A stretch of DNA of 64,000 nucleotides, from the NCBI RefSeq assembly GCF_001905905.1, contig NZ_LIVT01000003.1:1007001-1071000 (forward strand), written 5' to 3'. Source of the stretch: Streptomyces sp. CB02366. GTDB lineage: Bacteria > Actinomycetota > Actinomycetes > Streptomycetales > Streptomycetaceae. Shown here one piece after another: positions 17,130 to 25,607 of the stretch. The notes beneath the pieces were generated by a model. That model was not told the origin of the DNA and did no database searches. It worked only from the letters and a program-made list of their open reading frames with translations. A program made the position numbers and the translations under genes. Numbering within the stretch: the first letter of the stretch is position 1; each line of letters starts with the position of its first letter.

Positions 17130-17595
17130 ACGAGGAGAGGAGTTCGTCGAGCGTCCAGATCGTGGCCCGGACCCCGGAGGTGCGGGCGAGGTACCGGTCG
17201 CGCTCGATGAGGATGTTGAGGTCGCCGCAACCGAGCTTGTTGCAGGCGTGCTCGATCAGACTGCTGCCGGTGTTGCCGCCGTTGACGAGGGCCTGGAGGT
17301 GGGCCGCGTCCCACTCGACCTCATTGAGCGCCCAAGGGGCCTTGCCCTCGATGACCGTCGTCAGGACTGCTGAGAGCCGTTCCGCGCAGGAGCGGCGGGC
17401 CCGGCCGTCCGAAACCTGGGCGATGTGGTTGCCCGTTTCGATGATCGCGGTGACCGGCAGCAGCAGATCCGTGTCCCGGCGGTCACGCTTCTTCTTCAGG
17501 TCGTCGATCACCTGCTCGCGGTCCTGGCATTTGCCGGGGACCTCCAAGAGGTTGCACAGAATCGACGTGTCGACGAACTCCACCCCCCGAGCCAC
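17122..17595 (-). CDS. PIN-domain nuclease, partner of upstream ATPase
   Basis: 157-aa protein recognised as PIN-like by motif placement. The first acidic residue is Asp9 in VEFVDTSILCNLL, the middle one Glu53 in LLPVTAIIETGNHIAQ, and the third Asp125 in LGCGDLNILIERD. These are three of the usual catalytic metal ligands, so it should be an active RNase or nuclease rather than a relic. GTG at 17595 lies four bases after the ATPase stop with GGGTGAG upstream. No antitoxin-like gene (RHH, AbrB or similar) is next to it, unlike VapBC, so control is probably through the ATPase. It sits between dacA and gntR and appears less GC-rich than both. PIN assignment is from reading motifs only. Confidence 0.75.
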   Translation of the reverse strand: MARGVEFVDTSILCNLLEVPGKCQDREQVIDDLKKKRDRRDTDLLLPVTAIIETGNHIAQVSDGRARRSCAERLSAVLTTVIEGKAPWALNEVEWDAAHLQALVNGGNTGSSLIEHACNKLGCGDLNILIERDRYLARTSGVRATIWTLDELLSSYA

Positions 17596-17599
17596 GGTC

Positions 17600-18910
17600 T
17601 CACCCGATCCCGAGGAGTCGGTCGAACTCGGAATAGTCCTGTTCACCGCGGTCTTCCGGCACCAGCCGGCCCTGGGTCACCACGTCACCCAGCGGGCCCG
17701 CTCCCATCGCCGTGGCGTAGCCGTCGAGCTCGGTGAGTCGCGTCAGAAGGCTGGTGCCCGTCGCGCGGTCCCTTGAGCAGACGATGACGCCGTGGTGATC
17801 GTCGCCGCTGAGGGCGGAGAGCAGGGCGGGGCTGTGGGTGGTGATGAGGACCCGAGCCGCGTTCTCGGTCGCCGCTCCGCGGACGAGCCGCAGGACTTCC
17901 GCTGCTTGGGAAGGGTGCAGTCCGTTCTCCAGTTCCTCGATCACCAGGGTCAGCGATCGGCGGAAGTCGCTGTCCGGCGCAGGTCCCAGATCCAGTCCGC
18001 CGCCACCGGTCAGCAGCGAAGTCGTGATAGCGAGAAACCTGAGCATTCCGTCGCTCATCTCGCGGGCGGGGGTGAGCCCCAGCGGTCCCTCGTCGAGTGC
18101 GATCATGACGTCACCGAGCTCCGACCTGGTGACGACCAGCCGCTCGATATCGTGATCGGCCAAGCCTCGGAGGAGTCCGACAAGGCTCTCGAAAGTCTCC
18201 TCGTCGTGCCTTTTGATGTTGCCGATCGCGGCGGAGAGGTTCTCCGCCGTTCTGCGCAGGCGAAAGTCGCGGGCTGGTACGTACTGCCGCATCAGGTGAG
18301 GTACGGGATCGAGGTGGAAGGCTCCGGTGAGTGCGTCCAGCAGGGTGTCGGCCGCCAGCATGGTGTCGATCTCGCCGTCGCTGTCACCGGGAACGCGCAG
18401 GGACAGCTGCGAAGTCAGCAGCCGGGTGCTCCGGAACGAGGCGCTCGGGTTCCGGCCCCGCTTCCCGTTGTGCCAGGAGGCGTCGATGTCCGCGCGGTGC
18501 GGGATCGGCTCTCCGCTTACCAGGAGAGGGCGCGTACCGCTCGCAGTCGGACCGGTGAGCCGTTCCTCGATGATCTGGACTTCCGGCTCGACCTGGACCG
18601 TCACATCCAACGTGATGGGCCCGTACTCCGTACTGACGGTGCAGCCCAGCGAGAATCGGTCCGAGCCGTGCGGAACGCACCCGCTCAACCCGCCCCGAAC
18701 CGGTCCGGCGGCGCTGCGCCGGCTCTCCAGGGCCTCGGTGATGTCGTCGCCGCGGGCCAGTCGGGAGAGGACTTCCAGGCCGTCCAGCGCGTTCGACTTG
18801 CCGCTGCTGTTGCGGCCGATCAGGACGGTGAGAGGCGCCAGCGGGAGCACCGCGCCGTGGAAGCTCTTGAACGCGGTGAGACGTACCTCTTCGATGGCGT
18901 GACCTGTCAC
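17600..18910 (-). CDS. AAA/ABC-type (AAA_21, OLD-like) ATPase
   Basis: 436-aa SMC/RecF-like ATPase. Walker A is GRNSSGKSN (32-40) right after the LTAFKSFHGAVLPLAPLTVLI opening typical of AAA_21/AAA_15 proteins. The signature-like segment is MSDGMLRFLAI (285-295), Walker B LTLVIEELENGLHP (321-332 region) and the switch LITTHSPALL (355-364). There is no long coiled coil and no C-terminal TOPRIM nuclease domain: the protein ends about 70 residues after the ATPase core. Its nuclease is therefore probably the PIN protein encoded four bases downstream. A hand count of one line (18181-18240) gives 58% GC against 77% in one gntR line, suggesting foreign origin. Start GTG 18910 is preferred over TTG 18928, which lacks a ribosome site. 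Likely role: anti-phage or toxin-like sensor; inferred. Confidence 0.85.
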   Translation of the reverse strand: MTGHAIEEVRLTAFKSFHGAVLPLAPLTVLIGRNSSGKSNALDGLEVLSRLARGDDITEALESRRSAAGPVRGGLSGCVPHGSDRFSLGCTVSTEYGPITLDVTVQVEPEVQIIEERLTGPTASGTRPLLVSGEPIPHRADIDASWHNGKRGRNPSASFRSTRLLTSQLSLRVPGDSDGEIDTMLAADTLLDALTGAFHLDPVPHLMRQYVPARDFRLRRTAENLSAAIGNIKRHDEETFESLVGLLRGLADHDIERLVVTRSELGDVMIALDEGPLGLTPAREMSDGMLRFLAITTSLLTGGGGLDLGPAPDSDFRRSLTLVIEELENGLHPSQAAEVLRLVRGAATENAARVLITTHSPALLSALSGDDHHGVIVCSRDRATGTSLLTRLTELDGYATAMGAGPLGDVVTQGRLVPEDRGEQDYSEFDRLLGIG

Positions 18911-19020
18911 CCGCTCAACGTAACGCAAGGGGGTCGGTGCAGACAGCGGGCCGCCCGCCCCGCAGGTCCAGAATCCGGACGCCGCCGCTCATGCGTCCAT
19001 GTTGTATCTATGCTGTGTGC

Positions 19021-19704
19021 ATGCCTGTCGCACCCTCCGCCCCCGTGAAGCCGCCGACCGCCCCCCTCAAGCGTCCGCCCGCCGCCGAGCGGGTCTACAC
19101 GCACATCAAGGAAGCCGTTCTGGACCGGCGCTACGAGGGCGGGACGCTGCTCACCGAAGGGGATCTGGCGGACGCGGTCGGGGTCTCCCGGACGCCCGTG
19201 CGCGAGGCGCTGCTGCGGCTGGAGGTGGAGGGGCTGATCAAGCTCTACCCGAAGAAGGGCGCACTGGTCCTCGCCGTCTCCGCGCAGGAGATCAAGGACG
19301 TGGTGGAGACCCGGCTGCTGGTCGAGGAGTTCGCGGCGCGCAAGGCGGTGCCCGCCTCCCCGCGGTTGATCGCCCGGCTGGAACAGCTCCTGGAGGAGCA
19401 GCGGCGGCTGGCGGAGGCCGGCGACCTGGCGGCGGTGGCGGTCAAGGACCGCTGCTTCCACGCGGAGATCGTGAAGAACGCCGGCAACGAGATCCTTTCG
19501 CGCCTCTACGACCAGCTGCGCGACCGTCAGCTGCGGATGGGCGTCGCCGTCATGGAGGCCCACCCCGGCAGGATCGAGGCCAACGTCACCGAGCACGGCG
19601 AACTGCTGGACGCGATCCGGGCCGGGGACGCCGAGGGGGCCGCCCTGGTCGTGCGCCGCCACGTCGGCCGGGTGCGGGAACTGGTGCGGGGGGAGGACCG
19701 GTGA
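19021..19704 (+). CDS. GntR-family (FadR/FCD) transcriptional regulator
   Basis: 227-aa regulator. The N-terminal winged helix has the GntR pattern (AAERVYTHIKEAVLDRRYEGG, LADAVGVSRTPVREALLRLE, GLIKLYPKKGALV). The C-terminal FCD helical ligand domain (about 95-220) has metal-ligand residues in KDRCFHAEIVKNAGN and VTEHGELLDAIRAGD, so it probably binds a carboxylate effector. ATG at 19021 follows TTGTATCTATGCTGTGTGC, a locally AT-rich stretch that may be promoter and operator; the message may be leaderless. Its stop overlaps the MFS gene start (GTGA), so it most likely controls that transporter. Confidence 0.92.
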   Translation: MPVAPSAPVKPPTAPLKRPPAAERVYTHIKEAVLDRRYEGGTLLTEGDLADAVGVSRTPVREALLRLEVEGLIKLYPKKGALVLAVSAQEIKDVVETRLLVEEFAARKAVPASPRLIARLEQLLEEQRRLAEAGDLAAVAVKDRCFHAEIVKNAGNEILSRLYDQLRDRQLRMGVAVMEAHPGRIEANVTEHGELLDAIRAGDAEGAALVVRRHVGRVRELVRGEDR

Positions 19705-21011
19705 GCCCGGACGCCGCGCCCACCCTGTCGCTGCCCGGAGACCCGCCCGGGGGGCGGCGTGCCGCCTGGGTCTGGGGCACCGGGGTCGCCGTCTACTTCG
19801 TCGCGATCATCTTCCGTACGAGCCTGGGCGTCGCCGGCCTCGACGCCGCCGACCGGTTCGACGTCAACGCCTCGGCGCTCTCCACCTTCTCCATCCTCCA
19901 ACTCCTCGTCTACGCGGGCATGCAGATACCCGTGGGGCTGATGGTGGACCGGCTCGGCACCAAGCGGGTCCTCACCATCGGGGCCGTCCTGTTCACCGTG
20001 GGACAGCTCGGCTTCGCGCTCTCCCCCTCGTACGGGATGGCGCTGGCGGCCCGCGCGCTGCTCGGCTGCGGCGACGCGATGACGTTCATCAGCGTGCTGC
20101 GGCTCGGCAGCCGCTGGTTCCCGGCCCGGCGCGGCCCGCTGATCGGCCAGGTCGCCGCGTTGTTCGGGATGGCGGGCAACCTCGTCTCGACACTGTTCAT
20201 CGCGCGGGCGCTGCACAGTTACGGCTGGACCACGACGTTCGTCGGCAGTTCGCTGGCGGGCGTGGTGGTGCTGGTCCTGCTCCTGCTGTTCCTCAAGGAC
20301 CACCCCGAGGGCCACGAGCCGCCGCCCGCCGAGCACGCCGGGGCCGCGTACGTCCGCAAGCAGATAGCCGCCGCCTGGCGGGAGCCCGGGACACGGCTGG
20401 GGATGTGGGTGCACTTCACCACCCAGTTCCCGGCGATGGTGTTCCTGCTGCTGTGGGGGATGCCGTTCCTGGTCGAGGCGCAGGGGCTGAGCCGGGGGAC
20501 GGCGGGCACGCTGCTCACCCTGGTGGTGCTCTCCAACATGGTGGTGGGCCTCGTCTACGGCCAGATCATCGCCCGCCACCACGAGGCGCGGACCCCGATC
20601 GTGCTGGGCACGGTCGCCACCACGGCCCTGCTCTGGGCCGCGGCGATCCTCTACCCGGCCGACCGCACGCCGATGTGGCTGCTGGTGGTCCTGTGCGTGG
20701 TGCTCGGCGCCTGCGGCCCGGCCTCGATGGTCGGCTTCGACTTCGCCCGCCCGGCCAATCCGCCCGAGCGTCAGGGCACCGCGTCGGGGATCGTCAACAT
20801 GGGCGGGTTCATCGCCTCGATGACCACCCTGTTCGCGGTCGGGGTCCTGCTGGACGCCACGGGCGACGACTACCGCGTCGCGTTCGCCTCGGTCTTCGTC
20901 CTGGAGGCGCTCGGCGTCACCCAGATCCTGCGGCTGCGTCGCCGGGCGGCGCTCAGGGAGCGCGAGCACCACGTGGTCAGCCGCGTCGAGGCCGTGCACG
21001 TGCCCGTGTAG
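19701..21011 (+). CDS. MFS transporter
   Basis: 436-aa major facilitator with about 12 hydrophobic helices. The loop between helices 2 and 3 has the MFS signature GLMVDRLGTKRVLTIG. Other features are AARALLGCGDAMTFISVLRL and a long central loop (KDHPEGHEPPPAEHAG). Layout resembles nitrate/nitrite or hexuronate-type and other uptake carriers; the substrate is unknown. GTG at 19701 overlaps the GntR stop by four bases, so the pair is one transcription unit and the substrate may be the FCD ligand. Confidence 0.9.
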   Translation: MSPDAAPTLSLPGDPPGGRRAAWVWGTGVAVYFVAIIFRTSLGVAGLDAADRFDVNASALSTFSILQLLVYAGMQIPVGLMVDRLGTKRVLTIGAVLFTVGQLGFALSPSYGMALAARALLGCGDAMTFISVLRLGSRWFPARRGPLIGQVAALFGMAGNLVSTLFIARALHSYGWTTTFVGSSLAGVVVLVLLLLFLKDHPEGHEPPPAEHAGAAYVRKQIAAAWREPGTRLGMWVHFTTQFPAMVFLLLWGMPFLVEAQGLSRGTAGTLLTLVVLSNMVVGLVYGQIIARHHEARTPIVLGTVATTALLWAAAILYPADRTPMWLLVVLCVVLGACGPASMVGFDFARPANPPERQGTASGIVNMGGFIASMTTLFAVGVLLDATGDDYRVAFASVFVLEALGVTQILRLRRRAALREREHHVVSRVEAVHVPV

Positions 21012-21136
21012 GGCTGCCGGGGAAGCCGCCCGGCGCCGCGCCCTCGCGGTCTCCCGCCGGGGAGCCGCCCGGGGCCGCTCGGCGGCGCGCCCGCCGCCTC
21101 GGGGGCGGGACGGGCGCCGCCGGGGTGCGGGGCGGG

Positions 21137-21961
21137 TCAGGGCGTGAGAGCGAAGTTGTCCAGGATCGCGGTGGCCAGCTCCTGGTCGCCCTCGACCTTG
21201 ATCCGGTCGGCGACGGCCGTGTGCCGGACCCGGCCGCAGGCGAGGCGGACGTACGTCTCCCAGTCCAGCGAGAGCGTCACGGCGGGGCCGAGCGAGGGCG
21301 CGCCGTCGACCGAACCGCGGCCCTCGGCGTCGACCCGTACCGTCCGCAGGAACTCCATCGGGCCGTGCACATCGAGGACGACCGCCGAATTCGCGGGCGC
21401 GCCCGCCGCCTTGGCGACCACCTTCGGCAACCCGGCGAGCAGCATGTCCCGGGTGACGAGGGCGCCGGGAGAGTCCAGGTTGCCCGGCTGCCCGAGCGTG
21501 GCGCGCAGGTCCTGCTCGTGCACCCAGAGGTCGAAGGCCCGCAGGTTCAAAGCCGTTTCGAGGGTCTGCTCGGCGCCCAGGGGCGCACGGACCTTGGTCT
21601 CGGGGCTGCGCGACTCGTTGCGGATCTGGCGGGCGCGGCGGATGAGGACGTACTCCAGCTCGGCGAGGATCTCCGGGGAGGTGTGGTGCCGCCGGACGTC
21701 GACCTGCATCTCCATGTAGCGGGCGAAGTCGCTCCGCACGTGGTAGAGGTCGCGCGGCAGGGTGTGGATCGGCCGGGGGTCACCGAGCATCTCGCACTCC
21801 ATGCCGATGACGTGCGACACGATGTCGCGCACCGACCACCCGGGGCAGGGAGTGCGGCGGTTCCACTCGCCTTCCGGGAGGGGCTTCACCAGCTCGGCTA
21901 TCGCCTCGATGGAGTGGGTCGCGGCGTCGGTGTAGGGCTGGAGGCTGGGATGGACGGTCAC
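21137..21961 (-). CDS. Maleylpyruvate isomerase-family mycothiol-dependent enzyme
   Basis: 274-aa DinB-like four-helix protein. The start region (YTDAATHSIEAIAELVKPL) and TPCPGWSVRDIVSHVIGMECEML give the typical Trp-rich first metal-binding His. The second cluster lies in LRAFDLWVHEQDLRATLG (HxxDxR). These residues bind the divalent metal used to activate mycothiol. The C-terminal half (about 185-274) is the SCP2/MDMPI C domain. GTG at 21961 has GAGGGGT five bases upstream. The reaction may be thiol transfer or cis-trans isomerisation. Divergent from the amidase at 22182. Confidence 0.88.
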   Translation of the reverse strand: MTVHPSLQPYTDAATHSIEAIAELVKPLPEGEWNRRTPCPGWSVRDIVSHVIGMECEMLGDPRPIHTLPRDLYHVRSDFARYMEMQVDVRRHHTSPEILAELEYVLIRRARQIRNESRSPETKVRAPLGAEQTLETALNLRAFDLWVHEQDLRATLGQPGNLDSPGALVTRDMLLAGLPKVVAKAAGAPANSAVVLDVHGPMEFLRTVRVDAEGRGSVDGAPSLGPAVTLSLDWETYVRLACGRVRHTAVADRIKVEGDQELATAILDNFALTP

Positions 21962-22054
21962 GGGACCCCTCGTGCGGTTCTGCGGTGCATGGGCTGGAGA
22001 GCAGGGAGTGCGGGCGGGTGGGCGGGCACTGACGGCGCTGTCGGCGGGCTGCGT

Positions 22055-22095
22055 GGGAGGTTCGGTGGCTGAGTCGGGAGGTTCGGTGGCTAAGT
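22055..22095. repeat. 20-bp direct repeat, period 21
   Basis: GGGAGGTTCGGTGGCTGAGT at 22055-22074 recurs at 22076-22095 with one change. It lies in the 220-bp divergent spacer between the mycothiol-type enzyme and the amidase, about 90 bases upstream of the latter. Confidence 0.65.
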
Positions 22096-22181
22096 TACGC
22101 TGCGAGCAGGCACCCCGGCAGTGCTTTCGTGTGACGATCGTAGGCCCGTGTTGACGGCTCGAATGCCAGGACGGTGGTAGT

Positions 22182-22976
22182 GTGCGCGCCTCCCTCATCC
22201 AGATCACGGTGGACCCGGACGAATCCGTCGCGGCCCGCAGGGCGCGCGCGGCCGGTCTGGTGGTCGCCCAGAGCGGTGCTGACCTGGTAGTTCTTCCCGA
22301 ACTCTGGCCCGTCGGGGCGTTCGCCTACACCGCCTTCGAGGCGGAGGCCGAGCCGCTGGAGGGCCCCACGCACCAGGTGATGGCCAAGGCGGCGGCCGAG
22401 GCCGGGGTCTGGCTGCACGCCGGCTCCTTCGTCGAACGGGCGGACGACGGCACCCTGTTCAACACCAGCCTGGTCTTCTCACCCGAAGGTGAGCGCGCCG
22501 CCTCCTACCGCAAGATCCACCGCTTCGGCTTCGACCAGGGCGAGGCGGTGATGATGGGCGCGGGCGAGGAGTTGGTGACCGTCCCGCTGCCGGACACCAC
22601 GCTGGGGCTGGCGACCTGTTACGACCTCCGCTTCCCCGAACAGTTCCGGGGGCTCGTCGACGCGGGAGCCGAGACGCTGGTCGTCGCGGCGGGCTGGCCC
22701 GAGCGCCGCCGCGCCCACTGGACGCTCCTGGCACAGGCGCGTGCCGTGGAGAACCAGGCGTACGTCCTCGCGGTCGGAACGGCGGGCACCCATGCCGGCG
22801 TCCAGCAGGCCGGGCACAGCATCGTCGTCGATCCGTGGGGCGAGGTGCTGGCCGAGGCGGGCGCGGACGAGGAGGTCCTGACGGTCCGGCTGGACCCGGA
22901 GAAGGTGCGGACGACCCGGGAGCAGTTCCCGGCGCTCAAGGGCCGCCGACTGGGGCTCGCTCCGCCGCTTCGGTGA
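22182..22976 (+). CDS. Carbon-nitrogen hydrolase (nitrilase superfamily)
   Basis: 264-aa amidase with the full catalytic triad: Glu in VVLPELWPVG, Lys in YRKIHRFGF and Cys in GLATCYDLRFPEQFRG. A fourth, supporting Glu lies in ARAVENQAYV. Length and motifs match the Nit/omega-amidase branch, which hydrolyses short carboxamides such as deaminated glutathione or 2-oxosuccinamate; in this mycothiol-using lineage the true substrate is unclear. The start is GTG at 22182, with a weak GGACGGTGG upstream. Confidence 0.92.
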   Translation: MRASLIQITVDPDESVAARRARAAGLVVAQSGADLVVLPELWPVGAFAYTAFEAEAEPLEGPTHQVMAKAAAEAGVWLHAGSFVERADDGTLFNTSLVFSPEGERAASYRKIHRFGFDQGEAVMMGAGEELVTVPLPDTTLGLATCYDLRFPEQFRGLVDAGAETLVVAAGWPERRRAHWTLLAQARAVENQAYVLAVGTAGTHAGVQQAGHSIVVDPWGEVLAEAGADEEVLTVRLDPEKVRTTREQFPALKGRRLGLAPPLR

Positions 22977-23049
22977 GCACTCCTCCCCGGCGCGGAGCTC
23001 ACCGCGGCAGTGCTCACCGCGGAAGGACGGCACGGCTGTGGGCGGGCGT

Positions 23050-23065
23050 TGTTTCACGTGAAACA
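23050..23065. other. parS centromere site (ParB-binding)
   Basis: Perfect 16-bp palindrome TGTTTCACGTGAAACA, the bacterial parS consensus bound by ParB. It lies in the intergenic gap after the amidase. In Streptomyces such sites cluster around oriC and organise chromosome segregation in sporulating hyphae. Confidence 0.95.
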
Positions 23066-23126
23066 GCGGACGTAGACGTGTGACGGTGGGCGAACGCGTG
23101 TGACAGCGGACGTAGACGTGTGACGG
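23063..23126. repeat. 24-bp direct repeat starting in parS
   Basis: ACAGCGGACGTAGACGTGTG plus ACGG occurs identically at 23063-23086 and 23103-23126 (period 40). The first copy begins within the last bases of parS. A partial third GTGACGGCGGACG follows. Confidence 0.75.
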
Positions 23127-23152
23127 CGGACGGTCGTACGGGCGCGGGGGGC

Positions 23153-23644
23153 TCAGCCCCCGTTCTCCTTGTCGGCCAGCACGATGACGCACATCGCGAC
23201 GGCGATGAGCAGCGCGGTGTCCGCGTCGTCCCGGACGATGTCGATGCCGTACGTGTCCCGGAGGGTCAACCAGCGGCGCGAGACCTGGGCCAGCAGTTCG
23301 CCGTCGTACTCGATGGCGAACTCGCGGTCCAGGATCTTGCCGCTGACGTCCAGCTCCGTACCGTCCACCAGCGTCACCCGGTAGTGGTTGCGGAGCAGCG
23401 ACAGCCGCTTGCGCTTGACCGTGGCCAGCTCCTCGCCGCCCCGCTCGATGAGCATCGTGTCGCGCAGGCTGATCAGCTTCTGCCGCAGCTCGACCAGGAT
23501 CCGGCCGTCCGGGTCCTTCAGCTCGAAGGTGTCGCGCAGCCGCATCGCCTTTCCGTCGACCAGGAAGGCCTTGCGGCCCGCGTCGTCCTCGATCCAGTAG
23601 TCGTCGCCGATGGCGAACATCCGCTCGCGCACGAGAAGTCTCAT
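23153..23644 (-). CDS. LURP-one-related (DUF567) protein
   Basis: 163-aa tubby-like/LURP-one protein. The family opening is obvious (MRLLVRERMFAIGDDYWIED), followed by repeated beta-strand pairs around D-G and R-D-T motifs (MRLRDTFELKDPDGRILVE, ISLRDTMLIERGGEE, LTLRDTYGIDI). The C-terminus has a short hydrophobic segment (TALLIAVAMCVIVLADKEN) that packs inside the barrel in this fold rather than spanning a membrane. Biological role is unknown. Divergent from the thioredoxin-NHL gene, starts 64 bases apart. Confidence 0.9.
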   Translation of the reverse strand: MRLLVRERMFAIGDDYWIEDDAGRKAFLVDGKAMRLRDTFELKDPDGRILVELRQKLISLRDTMLIERGGEELATVKRKRLSLLRNHYRVTLVDGTELDVSGKILDREFAIEYDGELLAQVSRRWLTLRDTYGIDIVRDDADTALLIAVAMCVIVLADKENGG

Positions 23645-23708
23645 GGGGCACAGGTTCCCCCGGGCCCCGGCGGAATGCGCGCAGGCGATCAGGGTGTTGA
23701 CTGGTGAC

Positions 23709-25526
23709 ATGGCAACACGTGCACGCGTCCGCGCCCCCGAACTCATCGGCAAGGGCGGCTGGTTCAATACAGGCGACCAGCAGTACACCCTCGCTGACCT
23801 GCGAGGACGTATCGTCATCCTCGATTTCTGGACGTTCTGCTGTGTGAACTGTCTGCACGTCCTGGACGAGCTGCGCGAACTGGAGGAGAAGCACCGCGAC
23901 ACCGTGGTGATCATCGGCGTCCACTCGCCGAAGTTCGTCCACGAGGCCGAGCACCAGGCCGTCGTCGACGCCGTCGAACGCTACGAGGTCCACCACCCCG
24001 TCCTGGACGACCCCGAGCTGGCCACCTGGAAGCAGTACGCGGTACGCGCCTGGCCGACGCTCGTCGTGATCGACCCCGAGGGCTATGTCGTCGCCCAGCA
24101 CGCGGGCGAGGGCCACGCGCACGCCATCGAGAAGCTCGTGGAGGAGCTGGAGGCCGAGCACGGGGCCAAGGGAACCCTGCGCCGGGGCGACGGCCCCTAC
24201 GTCGCGCCCGAGCCCGTCGCCACGCACCTGCGCTTCCCCGGCAAGGCGCTGCCGCTGCCGGACGGGGGCTTCCTGGTCTCCGACACCACCCGGCACCGCC
24301 TCGTCGAGCTGGACGCGGACGGCGAGACCGTGCGGCGCCACTTCGGCACGGGCGAACGCGGGCTGAACGACGGAGGCCCGGACGAGGCCCGGTTCAGCGA
24401 ACCGCAGGGGCTCGCCGTGCTGCCGGACGGCCGGATCGCCGTCGCGGACACCGTCAACCACGCGATCCGCGCCCTGGACCTCTCGACGGGGGTGACCAGC
24501 ACGCTCGCCGGCACCGGCCGCCAGTGGTGGCAGGGGACCCCGACCAGCGGCCCGGCGCGCGAGGTGGACCTCTCCTCGCCGTGGGACGTCGCCTGGTTCG
24601 GCGACCGGCTGTGGATCGCCATGGCGGGCGTGCACCAGTTGTGGACGTACGACCCGGAGACCCGGGCCGTACGCGTCGCCGCCGGGACCACCAACGAGGG
24701 ACTGGTCGACGGGCCGGCCGCCGAGGCGTGGTTCGCCCAGCCGTCCGGGCTCGCGGTCTCCGCGGACGGGGAACGGCTCTGGGTGGCGGACTCGGAGACC
24801 TCCGCGCTGCGCTGGGTCGACCGCGACGAGCACGTCCGCACCGCCGTCGGCGCGGGCCTCTTCGACTTCGGCCACCGTGACGGGGCGGCCTCCCAGGCGC
24901 TGCTCCAGCATCCGCTCGGCGTGACCGCGCTGCCCGACGGGTCCGTCGCGATCAGCGACACGTACAACCACGCCCTGCGCCGCTACGACCCGGCGTCCGA
25001 CGAGGTCACCACGCTGGCCACCGACGTCCGCGAGCCCAGCGACGCGGTGCTGGTCGACGGCGATCTCGTCGTCGTCGAGTCGGCCCGGCACCGGCTGACC
25101 CGGATCCGGCTGCCCGAGGAGGCGGTACGGGTCGCGGACCGGGCGCACCGCACCCGGCGCGCCGCCACGGAGATCGCTCCGGGCGCCCTCCGCCTCGACG
25201 TGGTCTTCCAGGCGCCCGCGGGCCAGAAACTGGACACACGTTACGGGCCCTCGACCCGGCTGCTGGTCTCCGCCACCCCGCCGGAACTACTGGCGGAGGG
25301 CTCGGGCACGGGCACCGACCTGGGGCGCGACCTGGTGCTGGCGGACGGGGCCGCCGAAGGGGTGCTGCACGTCTCCGCGATGGCCGCTTCGTGCGACGAC
25401 GACCCGGCCAACGCATACCCGGCCTGCCATGTGCACCAGCAGGACTGGGGGGTGCCGGTCCGCGTCACGGCGGACGGCGAGTCCCGGCTCGGGCTGGTGC
25501 TGGCCGGGATGGACGAGCCCGCCTGA
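23709..25526 (+). CDS. Thioredoxin-like/NHL-repeat protein
   Basis: 605-aa two-part protein. Residues about 5-155 form a TlpA/AhpC-type thioredoxin domain (LDFWTFCCVNCLHVLDEL, with the CxxC-type pair CVNC, and the cis-Pro region AVRAWPTLVVID). The rest is a beta-propeller of NHL repeats, recognisable from phrases such as FSEPQGLAVLPDGRIAVADT, LSSPWDVAWFGDRLWIAM and LQHPLGVTALPDGSVAISDT. No signal peptide is visible. The C-terminal part resembles the NHLRC2 architecture. Function unknown, perhaps redox-linked. ATG at 23709. Confidence 0.88.
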   Translation: MATRARVRAPELIGKGGWFNTGDQQYTLADLRGRIVILDFWTFCCVNCLHVLDELRELEEKHRDTVVIIGVHSPKFVHEAEHQAVVDAVERYEVHHPVLDDPELATWKQYAVRAWPTLVVIDPEGYVVAQHAGEGHAHAIEKLVEELEAEHGAKGTLRRGDGPYVAPEPVATHLRFPGKALPLPDGGFLVSDTTRHRLVELDADGETVRRHFGTGERGLNDGGPDEARFSEPQGLAVLPDGRIAVADTVNHAIRALDLSTGVTSTLAGTGRQWWQGTPTSGPAREVDLSSPWDVAWFGDRLWIAMAGVHQLWTYDPETRAVRVAAGTTNEGLVDGPAAEAWFAQPSGLAVSADGERLWVADSETSALRWVDRDEHVRTAVGAGLFDFGHRDGAASQALLQHPLGVTALPDGSVAISDTYNHALRRYDPASDEVTTLATDVREPSDAVLVDGDLVVVESARHRLTRIRLPEEAVRVADRAHRTRRAATEIAPGALRLDVVFQAPAGQKLDTRYGPSTRLLVSATPPELLAEGSGTGTDLGRDLVLADGAAEGVLHVSAMAASCDDDPANAYPACHVHQQDWGVPVRVTADGESRLGLVLAGMDEPA

Positions 25527-25607
25527 GGCCGGCACGGGCGGCTGCCGTCGGGTGCCGGGCCGGAGGCTCCCGGCGTCCGGCGGATCTCCGCCCGGTCTCC
25601 CGGCGGC

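Noticed and set aside
17122..17595. VapC-type toxin of a VapBC pair
   Set aside because: No small DNA-binding antitoxin gene precedes it; the upstream neighbour is a full-size ATPase.
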